A stretch of 64,000 nucleotides of DNA from Bagarius yarrelli (Eukaryota > Chordata > Actinopteri > Siluriformes > Sisoridae). Shown here one piece after another: positions 24,210 through 34,891 of the stretch. A model generated the notes under the pieces. That model searched no databases. It was not told the origin of the DNA and saw only the letters and a list, made by a program, of their open reading frames with translations. The stretch lies in assembly GCA_005784505.1 (NCBI GenBank), contig VCAZ01000038.1, positions 1,654,898-1,718,897 of the forward strand. The letters are read 5' to 3'. The translations under genes were made by a program, and so were the position numbers. Position 1 is the stretch's first letter; each line of letters starts with the position of its first letter.

Positions 24210-27200
24210 CTAACGCATGCGCATGTGCAGGCTGTGCTTGGGGCCGTCCACCCGCTCCAGCTTCTCAAAATGCTTCCTGGCATTGCGGATGTTGATAAGG
24301 GTGGCAGCAGACGCTACATACCCACAACAAACATGGAATACAAAAAGGAGGAAGAGAAAGAAAAATAAAAACTGAGAATGTAAAAGCCAGAATTGACAAC
24401 ACACACATACTTCCCACCCACACAAACATATCAGAGCAGCTCTTACGTATGGATGGGTCAGACATGATCACCATGACGTAGGTGTTGGAGGTGAACACAT
24501 CAATAAAGGCAGCAAAGTTCGAGTTGCGCACTTCCATACTTTGGAAAGAAGCAGCCAATTTACTGTGGAGTCAAATGCAAAACTTTAACACACAAACACA
24601 GCAAATAAAAATGATCAAAAGAAACCAAACAATCACCTGCAGCTCAGCTTGAACTGTTTAATAATGTTGCTGATCTTTTCAAAGCGGTGAGCGTCTCGCT
24701 GCTCCTTACACTGATAGTGAGAGATCACCTTAAAGAGGTGGGGAAAAAATATATATATTTAATATTTAAAAAAAAAAAACACATCTCTTTACACTAACCT
24801 GTCACTTCTGTTACAAATCAACATTTTGTAAATTGACACATGCAAAGTGATATTTTGATGTTTCGGTGCTAAAAGCTTCATCTTCATACAACAAAAGTCA
24901 TTATGACGAGTAAAATAGTGAATATTTATTTTTATCCATACCAAAAATGTGGCTCTTTCAAACAGCAGAACTTCATCCGCTTCAATGATCTGGGCAAAAT
25001 TACGCAAGTTGGACTCCAGCTGCTGCACGTTGGGGATTAACTGATAAACGATGCTGGACCATGCCTACACACACACACATCAGTCACAACAACCCAAAGC
25101 CAGTGGTGTAATTACATCAGTATAATGGGGAAGTGGTAGTGCCATGGTTAAGTTGTTGGACCACCAACTTGTGGACCCGTGTTTGATTCCCAGCCCCACC
25201 AAGCCACCACTATTTGGCCCCTAAACATGGCCCTTAACCCCAATTGCTCAGTTGTATAACAAAAATTATTGTAAGATAAGTTAGATAAGTCTGCCAAATG
25301 CTGCAAATGTAAACGTATAATTACACAAGGGGCACCAGACTTGGTCCTGAAGGGCAGACTGGAGCCCCAACTTTTGTTAACACAACCGCCTGTAAGTTTC
25401 ACATGTACCTAGCAACACCTTAATTAGGTGACTATTGCATTATTACCACCACACCAATAATTTAGTCCACAAAGAGTTATTGTAGGACGTTTGTATTATT
25501 AAGTTGTATTTTTATATTTTTTATTCAATTGCCTGTGTGCTGAAGGAGAGGGTGGGGGTAATTCTATTTTAATTGTCATTTTGTATTGATGCTTCTTGGC
25601 TAGATCACGCTTATTCCAGTTAAATAAAGTTCACTATTAATATACAATGTGAGGACCTGTTTATTAATCACACACTCAATCTGACACATCCGAGTTATGA
25701 ACTTCATACAGAAATCATACAGACGTACCTTATAAAGTGTCTCATCCCAAATGGAGGTTCTGAAGCAGGTGCATAACAGCGGGCGTGAAAGTCTCTTCAG
25801 GTCTTCTTCACGTTCTTTGAAGATCTGCATCAACACATGGTAAGGAGTTATAAATTATGCTAAACTAATGAGTTTATTATTAGTTAGTACTTTTATTATT
25901 AGTTTACAATATGACTGTGTGACAGAAAAACATGACAACCATGTGATATTTTTGTAAATATCTCGTTTGATTAGTGTAGTGATGGACGGTATGACCAGAA
26001 TTATACATCATTGTAAAAGTAATTTAACAATATAGTTATATAAATACTAAAAAAATTAACAAAAAATTATAATAAATAAATTAATAATTTTAGAAATTTA
26101 AAGGATTTTACCTTATTTCATTAACCATTTTTGGTTTTTGATAAATATAATAAATAAAATATAAACTTGGATAAGCTTTACTACAACAATGTCACATTTC
26201 ACAGTGTGGACAAATAAAATATTATAAACTTTCCTCAACTAACATCTTTACACAGGTATAAAATAAATATCACCTAAATAACATGGAGAAATCTTATTAT
26301 TGAATTAAATATAAAAATATAAATACATAAACACTTATCCTTAGCTTCATCTGTCAGTTTTTTCCTATGTTTTTGATAAACTCCCAGAGTTTTTCTCACA
26401 GGCAGAAAATATGTAAAACATATATTTAAACACATTTACAATAACAATTACTCGACTATATTTGTGAAAGAATGCAAAAACATTAAAATACCCGATTGAA
26501 AAGGTGGAGATATATTTTGGTAGCCCGACTAAAAGCCTTATTAACTCCGGGATGTCGAACTAGCCATTTAGCGAGCTGGTCTTACTCTGACTCACACACA
26601 CTGTATGTGAGTTAGCAAAGCCCACTTATTTACACTTCGCAGTATACATCGAAATAAAAAAAAAAAGATTACTGTTGACAATTTGTTTCATGTTAATGCT
26701 ATATACAGTCATACCGCCCAGCCCTTAATTAGATTCACTGGATTATTATTACATTCACTGGATTATTATTACATTCACTGGATTATTTTTAGATTCACTG
26801 GATTATTATTCCATTCACTGGATTATTAATATTAGATTCACTGGATTATTTTTGGATTCACTAGATTATTATTACATTTACTGGATTATTAATATTAGAT
26901 TCACTGGATTATTAACATTAGATTACTGGATTGTTAATATTAGATTCACTGGATTATTATTACATTCACTGCATTATTATTATTAGATTCACTGCATTAT
27001 TATTATTAGATTCACTGCATTATTATTATTAGATTCACTGGATTATTATAGTTACACTTCAGCTCTTTTTGGATTTAATCCTGCATGTACAGTTGAATAC
27101 AGTATGTACAGTATATGAGAAGTGAAGTACTCATTTTTTTGTTTTTGTTTCTCTATAACCTTCCATACAGTAATCTGTTTGATTAGGGTTGGAGCTAAAC

Positions 27201-29427
27201 TCTGCAGGACACCAACCCTCCAGAACCGAGATTGCCCACCCCTGTCATAGAAGGTATTACCATATATAAATGCCTTTATATTTTTTAATAATAGTTACAG
27301 ACTAATTAAAAGTTTAAATATTTTACTTGCTTTTTTTAAAGAAATGATTAATAATAATAATAATAATTTTCTAACCAAGTCTCTCTGATCTTCCTGAACT
27401 AAGTCCATTTTGTGCACTAAGCAGAAGACTTTAGCATCAGGTGAATTCTGAAGGATGGCTTCCAAACAGGACTGGTAGTAATGCATGTCCTTCTCTAACT
27501 CACGGCTCTCCACATCGAACACATAGATCAGCACTTCCACATTCCGAAAAATATTATCTCTCTGACTGGTGAAGTAGTTCTCCATGAAGGTGTCCTGCCT
27601 ACAGACAAAAAAAATCAGACAATTGTTTAAGGATTTAGGCCCCTACTCCTTTTCTCGATTCTCTTTTGGTTGAAGGTGTAGGTGTAGAGTTAAGGGCCAG
27701 ATTCCCCTTCAAATAAAGATTTCTGGGGTTCACACTTTATGAGAAATTTCCCAAGATATATTAACTACAGCGGCAACATGGCTGCCTAAGAAACCGAGGA
27801 GATTTACAAAGAAGTAGATTTTGGCATTTAAAAAAGAACGACCAACAATCATCGGTTTTATTAAATTTTATTAATCATACTGGCGAATATCTTAGGGGAA
27901 TATTTCCATCCTTATCCCTTATTACTCTTTTTTAAATTATATTTATAAGCATTTTATAGCCTTCATTTAGGGGATACAACAGTGGCATGTATTTGCCGGC
28001 CCCTCTTGTCACTCTGTTTCCAGCGGCAAAGGTAGGCGTCGGGGTATAAAATCCAATTGGACTGTAATGTCATGCATCTTAACATCATTTTGAGATATTG
28101 AACAGCAGCGAGGTGGTGCACTCACCCTCCACAGTCCCACAGGTTCAGCACCAGATTGCCCAGAAAGCGCACATGAGAGTGTTCCACATCAACTGCAGAG
28201 AAAACAAACAGAGTTTCAATTATGGGGCTTAGAAACTGATTGTAATTTACATTTAAATTCCTTACGAAATAGAAGTATAAGACACCGAAATAGTTATTCA
28301 GATCACAAACTTGCACATGATTGGGAAAATCTACTGAATATCACTGCACCTGAATTCAGGTAAACAGACACTCTTACAACACTGCTCTGGGACATTATTA
28401 CATCATTACATTACATCGCTAGAGACATCAGGTTTGCTAAAGAGTCGACTCAGATCATTGCTTAATGACTGTCATTTTTTAGTGGCTAATGTTACAGCAC
28501 TTGTTCAATGTTATAGCAGCTACAAACAACGGTTCCTACACCAACCTTTCCTTTTAGCTTGTTTAAAATCAAAAAATCTCCCAAAAACTTTCCTACAATA
28601 GAAAACATGGGCTCTGCCCCAATACACTTGCACGTAGAGCTGGACGATATAGCCAAAAGTTTATTATCACAATATAGTTCTTAATTTTGATATGTTATAT
28701 GATAATTCTGATATCGATATGAACAATATTTAAAAAAAACCTCAGAAAAACTGCCAATGGATATCTGTACCTACAAACATCTAAAAAATTGATTTGCCAA
28801 GTCTATAAATCTTTTTACAAAACACTATATAGATTAATGTTCATATTTTATTTGTATTTAGCTAGTTTGTATTTGGACTTTAATAATAAGTGGCAATGAA
28901 AACTAATAAAATAATTAAAACAAATGCAATAACATCAAGAATGTTTTTTTATCTGTTGCAAACCCAAAACACTCATAAATCCTAAAATAGTCTAAGTAAC
29001 TTGATTCTAGAGTAGGTGAAGTTTCTAGATATCATGAAACACCAGGAAACGAGTGTGGACACTGAGAAAAGCTTTGCAGACACAGGGACAGACGCTAACC
29101 GAATAACTGTTGGTATTAAAGGGTCTTACTTGTAGCTCCGAGTCGGCGAGTGTCTCTGGCGATGTAGTTAGCGAAAATGATTGATCTCATGCTGGTCTTT
29201 CCTGAACCACTCTTTCCCATCAGTAAGACCTAAAACACACAAACGACTCAGCAAATACAGCATCTCGAGACATAGAGAATATCTTCACTGCTGCGACACT
29301 GAATCTGCACTACACTGTGTGTGTGTTATTATAAATCTCCTTTATTTTGGCTTTTGCTTCCTGGTCTGTTTTTAGTACAAATGTTCTTGTGAAAAATCAC
29401 CTTCTTCTTCATGGCTGAACTTGACAT
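24210..29427 (-). CDS. rraga: Rag GTPase, RagA/RagB type, complete nine-exon gene
   Basis: Ras-related small GTPase that pairs with RagC/D on lysosomes and recruits mTORC1 when amino acids are present. Coding exons, all GT-AG and in phase: 29401-29427, 29130-29229, 28126-28192, 27376-27598, 25729-25824, 24942-25064, 24637-24728, 24447-24562, 24210-24313. They sum to 948 nt, or 315 residues plus stop; human RagA has 313. Residues 14-22 are the P-loop (GKSGSGKTS), 62-66 the switch II motif DCGGQ, 127-130 the base-binding HKMD. Residues from about 172 on ([16 protein letters not shown]) form the roadblock-like C-terminal domain that dimerises with RagC/D. The N-terminus is MSSSAMKKK, so it lacks the extra N-terminal stretch of long RagB. 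The C-terminus ends HSLHMRMR, two residues beyond mammalian RagA. All catalytic motifs are intact. RagA and RagB are near-identical, so the symbol is family-level. Confidence 0.97.
25126..25320 (+). mobile_element. tRNA-derived SINE, second family, in a Rag gene intron
   Basis: Head GTAGTGCCATGGTTAAGTTG with B-box-like GTTTGATTCCCAG, then AGCCACCACTATTTGGCCCC, and end GTCTGCCAAATGCTGCAAAT. Relatives: 6086-6193 and 11097-11235 (plus), 17152-17346 and 38420-38590 (minus), 38333-38410 and 38596-38745 (plus). This family is common in catfish-type genomes as far as I recall. Confidence 0.75.
26735..27050. repeat. Minisatellite of about 18-20 bp in a Rag gene intron
   Basis: About 16 units of ATTCACTGGATTATTATTAC with drift (GCATTATTATTATTAG variants at the right end). 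Between exons 25729-25824 and 27376-27598. Confidence 0.85.
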
Positions 29428-29493
29428 CTCCCCTGTCGGGTGGCAGAAATTACAGTAAACAATTGCAACTGAGGAATCGAGAGAATCTCAGCA
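29428..29493 (-). other. rraga: 5'UTR part of the first coding exon of the Rag gene, with splice acceptor
   Basis: Directly upstream of the ATG, on the minus strand, a run of about 14 T ends in TACAG at 29494-29498. This is a strong acceptor, so the exon with the start codon (29401-29493) is preceded by at least one non-coding exon and the promoter lies further right. No upstream in-frame ATG occurs in this 66-nt leader. Confidence 0.75.
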
Positions 29494-29945
29494 CTGTAAA
29501 AAAAAAAAAAAGGAATGAGCAGTCAGAACAGTGAGTATCGAAATCAGGAATAAAAAAATACAGGAACAAGACAAAATTTAAATTTAAAACTAGAAATGCA
29601 CAATATAAAAAATTTTAACTAATACCTAATAATTAATAATTAATTAATAACTACTTTCTTCTTATGGTCGATTTGGATAAACACAGAGTTGATATTTTTA
29701 TAATCTGCAGTCTGTGAATTAGGTGAATATAAAATCTAAGACACACTGATGAAACTGATATTTTGGTAGTCCTGATTCTAGAAATGATTTTATTTTTGCG
29801 TAAAACACCAGAAATAATTTTAAGGATTTTTTTGGGGGTTTTAAATCAAAAATCAATAAAATCACATATTTTTTAATAAAACCTAAACACTTGCCGGTTT
29901 TATTAAGATGTAGCCTAAATATTATCACCCAGACCAACGCAGTTA

Positions 29946-31543
29946 CACTGCCCTCCATAATTATTGGCACCCCTGGTTAAGATGTGTTAAATGCCTTAAA
30001 ATAAATTCAATTTTTATTGCAGAAGCATACTCTCACACTGAAAATTGCTGAAAAATGTAACCTTCAACTCAAGTGAATTTTAAGGTGGGAAATAAAAATC
30101 CCTGACTAAGAAATAATTATTTTTCATACAATCACCTTCCACAATTATTGGCACCCCTAACAATTCCTAGGAAATAAATGTAATTGAAGTATTTCTGTCA
30201 TTTCTACAGTAGTTTACAAAGTTGATCAGAGTATCTAGGAAAATTTAATTAGTAATTCATCCCTGGGGTATAAACATGACATGATACAGAGGCCATTTCT
30301 TTTATCCACTTTTCAACATGGAAAAGACAAAGGAACACAAAATTCAAGTAAGGCAGATGTGTGTTGACCTTCACAAGTCAGGCAATGCCTACAAGAAAAT
30401 AGCCACTCGCCTGCACCTGCCCATATCTACTGTCAGAGGAATCATTAAGAAGTTTAAAACAACTGGAACAGTGGTAAACAAGCCTGGATGAGGACGCAAG
30501 TTTATTTTGCCTCCACGCACAGTGAGGAGGATGGTAAGAGAAATAAAAAGTTCTCCAAAGCTCACTGTTAAAGAATTGCAACAAATGATAGCATCTTGGG
30601 GTCACAAAGTCTCTAAAACAACCATCAGGCGCTATCTACATGCCAACAAAGCTGTTTGGGAGGCATGCACGGAAACCTTTTCTCACTCACAATCATAAAT
30701 GCAAACGTCTGGAGTTCGCTAAGCGGTGCTGGGGCTTCAACTGGGACTGTGTGCTTTGGTCAGATGAGATCAAGATAGAGCTTTTTGGCAACAAACACTC
30801 TAAGTGGGTCTGGCGGAACACAAAAGACGAGTATGCAGAAAAGCACCTCATGCCCACTGTGAAGTATGGGGGAGGATCGGTGATGCTGTGGCCTTGTTTC
30901 TCTTCCAGAGGCCCTGGGAACCTTGTTAGGGTGGGTGCATGGCATCATGAATGCTTTGAAATACCAGGACATTTTAAAGCAAAATCTGGTGGCCTCTCTG
31001 CCCAAAAGCTGAAGATGGGTCATCACTGGGTCTTTCAGCAAGATAATGACCCTAAACATGTGGCCAAATCTACACAGAAATGGTTCACCAGACACAGAAT
31101 CAAGCTCCTCCCATGGCCATCTCAGTCCCCAGACCTCAACCCCATTGAAAACCTGTGGAGTGAGCTGAAGAGGAGAGTGCAGAGGAGAGGACTCAGGTCG
31201 CTGGATGATTTAGAGAGATTGTGCAAAGAGAAAGATCCCTCTTTCTGTATTCTCCCATCTTGTGAAACATTATAGGAGAAGATTAGGTGCTGTTTTGTTG
31301 GCAAAAGGAGGTTGTACAAAGTATTAACATCAGGGGTGCTAATAATTGTGGCACACATGATTTGATGTAAAAGAATTATTTCTTAATGTGGGATTTTTTT
31401 TCCCACTGAATAAATGCACAATTAAAGGTTGGATTTTCCTCTTTTTTTCATTGTGGTCCTATATTATTTAGAACAAAACTGAATTTATTAGAAGCTAAAG
31501 AACACATCTTAACCAGGGGTGCCAATAATTATGGAGGGCAGTG
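29946..31543 (+). mobile_element. Full-length but inactive Tc1-type transposon in the 5' intron of the Rag gene
   Basis: The 43-bp ends (29946-29988 and 31501-31543) are identical inverted repeats beginning CACTGCCCTCCATAATTATT, and TA flanks both sides as expected for Tc1/mariner insertion. A second, inner copy of the end motif lies near 30140-30160 and 31331-31356, giving an IR/DR layout. Total 1598 bp. The element is in the 3.05-kb intron inferred between 29493 and the upstream non-coding exon. Confidence 0.93.
30318..31320 (+). pseudogene. Tc1 transposase, broken by one stop and two frameshifts
   Basis: The reading frame starts MEKTKEHKIQVRQMC at 30318. The N-terminal helix-turn-helix part is followed by an in-frame TGA at 30489-30491, after NKPG, where a CGA Arg codon is likely ancestral. 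Near 30640-30700 the frame shifts by one, and near 31225-31240 it shifts again before the usual end (AKGGCTKY then TAA). The catalytic triad is still readable: Asp in WSDE, Asp in QQDND, Glu in NPIEN, with 34 residues between the last two (DD34E). Tc1 transposases are about 340 residues. The copy cannot make a full enzyme, but with identical ends it could still be moved by an active one. Confidence 0.92.
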
Positions 31544-31849
31544 TATTTTCAGTGTATTGTAAGACTGCCACAATTATTAAATAATCATAAGTACAATACT
31601 TCTTTCCTTCCGTGAGGTGTCTAAAATGTCAGAATCATATAGGTAGTGCATCATTTTTGAATAGGGATGAATGATATGTCGGACAGATAAATTAGAGGGT
31701 TGATATCGGTGAAATTGTCGTTTATATAATTGCTCACAGATTTGCCTTATTAGAGCTCTGGTGTTTATCATTTAAATAGTATTTAAGGAAATCCATATTT
31801 TGTCTCCTGTCAGTGGTGTTTATCTGTTTAGCAACATATCAATTTATTT

Positions 31850-32130
31850 ATTATCTATCTTGCAGTTGCATTATGGGTCATTAACATAAGTTGCGCTGAT
31901 GATGTTTTGCGTTATTGAAGCGGCATTTGGAGAGTCTGAAAACCCACAACGCTCGGACTATCAAATCACGCCACTCCGCCCACTGACTCTGGTTGAAAGT
32001 AGGGGGTTGCAGATATTACAGCTCCCCCTTGTGGCTAATAAAAGTGTGCAATAATTGCGGTTGGATTCAACCATCACGGTTAGGACAAATAATTGCGATT
32101 AAATGATTCTTTAATAATTGTGACAGCCTT
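31850..32130 (+). repeat. Dispersed repeat, copy 1 (pair with 47795-48035)
   Basis: Shares GCAGTTGCATTATGGGTC, GAAAACCCACAACGCTC, TCTGGTTGAAAGTAGGGGG, TTGTGGCTAATAAAAGTGTG and AATTGCGATTAAA with 47795-48035 in the same orientation. Looks like a non-autonomous DNA element; class not determined. Confidence 0.7.
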
Positions 32131-32544
32131 AGGTTCAAGGTTTATGCCTAGGGACAGTTTGCTGGTCCTGGGGCTTGAACTCAAGACCTACCTATCAGCA
32201 GACCAACATCCTAACCTAAGATAACAGTCCAATCACTGCATCACTATAATCACAGCTGAAAGGGGCCCAGAAACACAACAAAAAAGGTTTGTTAAGTCTT
32301 GTTAAAGAAAATCTGACGGTTTAGTGCTTTTATGACGCTTCCTAAGAGAGAATTACCCATAATGCTATTCGAGTTTAGTAGAATTCCAGACTGAATTGTG
32401 TAACAGCAGTCACATGACGACATGATTACAAGTTGGCTGTCGTGTAAAAAAGTTGTTAAACCTTTTATGTAGCTGAAAAACCCTACAATTATACAATTTA
32501 TATATAAATAAAATTATATACATATCCTTAAATAGCGGTTTTAC

Positions 32545-32600
32545 CTCCTAATCGTCAAACCGGAAGCTGTTTTATATAAACCGGAAGCCATAATAAATAT
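32545..32600 (-). promoter_or_regulatory. Candidate promoter / first non-coding exon of the Rag gene (twin ETS sites)
   Basis: Two identical ETS-type motifs (ACCGGAAGC on the plus strand, CTTCCGG core on the minus) lie at 32559-32567 and 32580-32588, 21 bp apart, with a TATATAA-like stretch between them. Immediately downstream on the minus strand is a donor-like GGAG|GTAAAA at 32545. Paired ETS motifs at a start site are typical of housekeeping promoters, and the acceptor at 29493 needs an upstream non-coding exon. An alternative donor is ACAG|GTACTG at 32979. This is inference from motifs and position only. Confidence 0.4.
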
Positions 32601-33504
32601 AGTACATAAATAATAAAAATTAAAACAGATTGTTTTATAAATTAAATTTAGATAAAAAACACATCTGGTCGAAATGATATTTAATTACTTAAATAATCTA
32701 ACAGTTATTAGTGTTAACATAAACAACCAGCCTGTTAAAACGCCAACAAGGCTAGGCTAATTATCCTAGCAATTAATATTAGCCAAAATTCTATGTTTTG
32801 TTCACAGAATAATATTTAATTAACACGTTTAAATAAAAATATTTTTAAACTATTATCATGTCTTTATTAGCGAGCAGGATTACCAGGCCCAGTTTGCAGG
32901 TTTGGTATTAATTTAAACCGGTTAATGTTGGTTTAGGTAACTAGCCTTGCAACACAATATATATATATATTTCAGTACCTGTCCGTCAAATGCTGTTTTT
33001 TCTTTATTCTATAAAATAGCGTCCATAAACAGTTCACTTATTAAAACCTGACGGCTATTAAGATCCTCAATTCCATGATATATTCAGACTGTAAAAAACA
33101 GAGCATGTGACCAATTGTAAACACTGGGTGCGTTCAAGTAGCATAGGATGCGTTAACAAAACGCAGAAACAGTTCTGCGCAGACATACCATACTCAATAG
33201 TGGTGAGAATCTTTAGGTTCTTTACGATCCGATTCCAGGAGTCACGATCCGATTCCAGAATCGATTCTTAATCTTCACATTTTTTTCTCTGCTAGTTTTT
33301 CTGCTGTGTAAATACAAGTTTACATCTTAACATTTTTTAATCAGAATGGGAGTTTCAATGATTTTTATTTATAGTTGGAATTTCTGTATGACATCATCAA
33401 CCATCTTAAAAAGTCGTGTTCAGGATAAAAAAAAAGCTCTGAATAAAACAAGGAAACGTTAGATTATTATAATAATAATAAAGAACAATTAAATAAAGCC
33501 ATAG

Positions 33505-33610
33505 ACAGAAGTGGACAACTTTGTCACCTGGTGTGAACTCAACCAACTACAGCTCAATGTTGGGAGAGCTAAAAGAACTGGGAGTGAACTTCAGAAAATC
33601 CAGAACCTTA
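33505..33610 (+). mobile_element. LINE reverse-transcriptase fragment (L2/Rex-like)
   Basis: Reads DNFVTWCELNQLQLNVGRAK, then after a one-base shift ELGVNFRKSRT. This is the conserved region downstream of the reverse-transcriptase catalytic site in fish L2/Rex-type elements (F..WC..N.L.LN..KTKE...DFR). The clade is uncertain. Confidence 0.65.
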
Positions 33611-33663
33611 TTCTCTCCCCATATCTGCATATATGTCCATTTAATTTGGTGGACATATGGACA

Positions 33664-33930
33664 TAATACCATGGTGGCTTAGTTTTTAGCACGGTTGCCT
33701 CACAGGTTCGTATCCCCTGCAGTGGTCTTTCTGTGTGGAGTTTCCATGTTCTCCCCTGTGCTTGCGTGGGTTTACTCCGGACTCTCCGGTTTCCTCCCAC
33801 AGTCCAAAGACATGTATGTTAGATTGATCGGTGATTCTAAATTGCCCATAGGAGTGGGAGTGTGTGTGTGGTTGTTAGTCTTTATGTGTTCCTGTGATGG
33901 AGTGGTGATCTGTCCAGGGTGACCCTGCGT
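33664..33930 (+). mobile_element. SINE of the V-SINE type, tail deleted
   Basis: TGGTGGCTTAGTTTTTAGCA head, GGAGTTTCCATGTTCTCCCC middle, ACATGTATGTTAGATTGATC, then GATCTGTCCAGGGTGACCCT where it breaks off. Confidence 0.82.
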
Positions 33931-34189
33931 TTCACCCAATAACAGTTGAGAAAAACTCCAACACCCTGAGGGAACTCCTTTACATGGCCTGGGATCTCCT
34001 ATCCAAATAAAATCAGAGTGGTGTAGTTTGGAGTAGGGAACAAAATAACTTTCTGTGTATCATCACACATCTTCCAAAGATTGTTGCTCGAAAAAATCCC
34101 ATGTAACATGTAATGTGTTACTTTGCCTTTAAACTAAATACAATTGTTCAGCAGTATTTTACAGTGAACAAGGGCTCCTTATTAATTAC

Positions 34190-34440
34190 ACCAACGTCCA
34201 GTAATTTATCAAATTCAATTCCAGATCCTGTTAATTTTGTACAAGACACTTCATAATTTTGCACCATTAAACCTCACTCAACTTCTTTACGTCTACACGC
34301 TCTCAGATCTTCAGCTTCGGGTTCTCTCGTGGTTCCTTAGGTTAAATTATCTACCATGGCTGCCAGATCTTTTAGTTATTCTGCCTCCAAAACCACCACA
34401 CATTCTCAGTAGATCATACACTTACTGTTAAAACACTTTT
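34190..34440 (+). mobile_element. LINE C-terminal coding relic
   Basis: One frame reads IQFQILLILYKTLHNFAP and LNLTQLLYVYTLSDLQLRVL, matching the C-terminal reverse-transcriptase end common in fish non-LTR elements (FKILLLTYKALHGLAPxYL type), then decays. Possibly the same insertion as 33505-33610, split by a SINE. Confidence 0.6.
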
Positions 34441-34483
34441 TAAGACATATATTTTTATTTACGTTTTTCTGTCTTTACTTGTC

Positions 34484-34768
34484 TTGCCTCACAGCAAGAA
34501 GGTCCTGAGTTCGATTCCCGAGTAAGGGCCTTTCTGTGTAAGTTTACTCCGGGTACTCCGGTTTCCTCCCACAGTCCAAAAACATGTATTTTCGATTGAT
34601 TGGTGATTCTAAATTGTCCATGTGAGTGTGTGTGTGTGGCCCTGTGATGGACTGGTGACCTGTCCAGGGCCTTTCACCCTTTCAGAGACGGCCGGGGTAG
34701 ACTCCAGCAGATCCCTGCGACCCCGAATTAGGGAATAAGCAGCATAGAAGATGAATGAATGGGTCTTT
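34484..34768 (+). mobile_element. SINE of the V-SINE type, nearly complete
   Basis: Contains B-box-like GAGTTCGATTCCCGAG, TACTCCGGTTTCCTCCCACA, GACTGGTGACCTGTCCAGGG and tail GACTCCAGCAGATCCCTGCG to GAAGATGAATGAATG. The 5' end of the tRNA-like head is missing. Confidence 0.85.
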
Positions 34769-34850
34769 ACTGTACTTTATTTGTGTACACTTAGTGTGTG
34801 TTGTGTGTTTTGTCTTGTAATCTTCTTTTAAGGTGACTTGAAATGAAATG

Positions 34851-34891
<41 letters not shown>

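Noticed and set aside
32979..33060. Alternative first exon of the Rag gene with donor ACAG|GTACTG
   Set aside because: Possible, but it lacks promoter-like motifs; the twin-ETS site at 32545-32600 is better supported. Left open.
34490..34530. tRNA gene suggested by B-box-like GTTCGATTCC
   Set aside because: No cloverleaf can be drawn; the sequence is the head of a SINE, as are similar boxes at 12630, 25190, 38340 and 38620.
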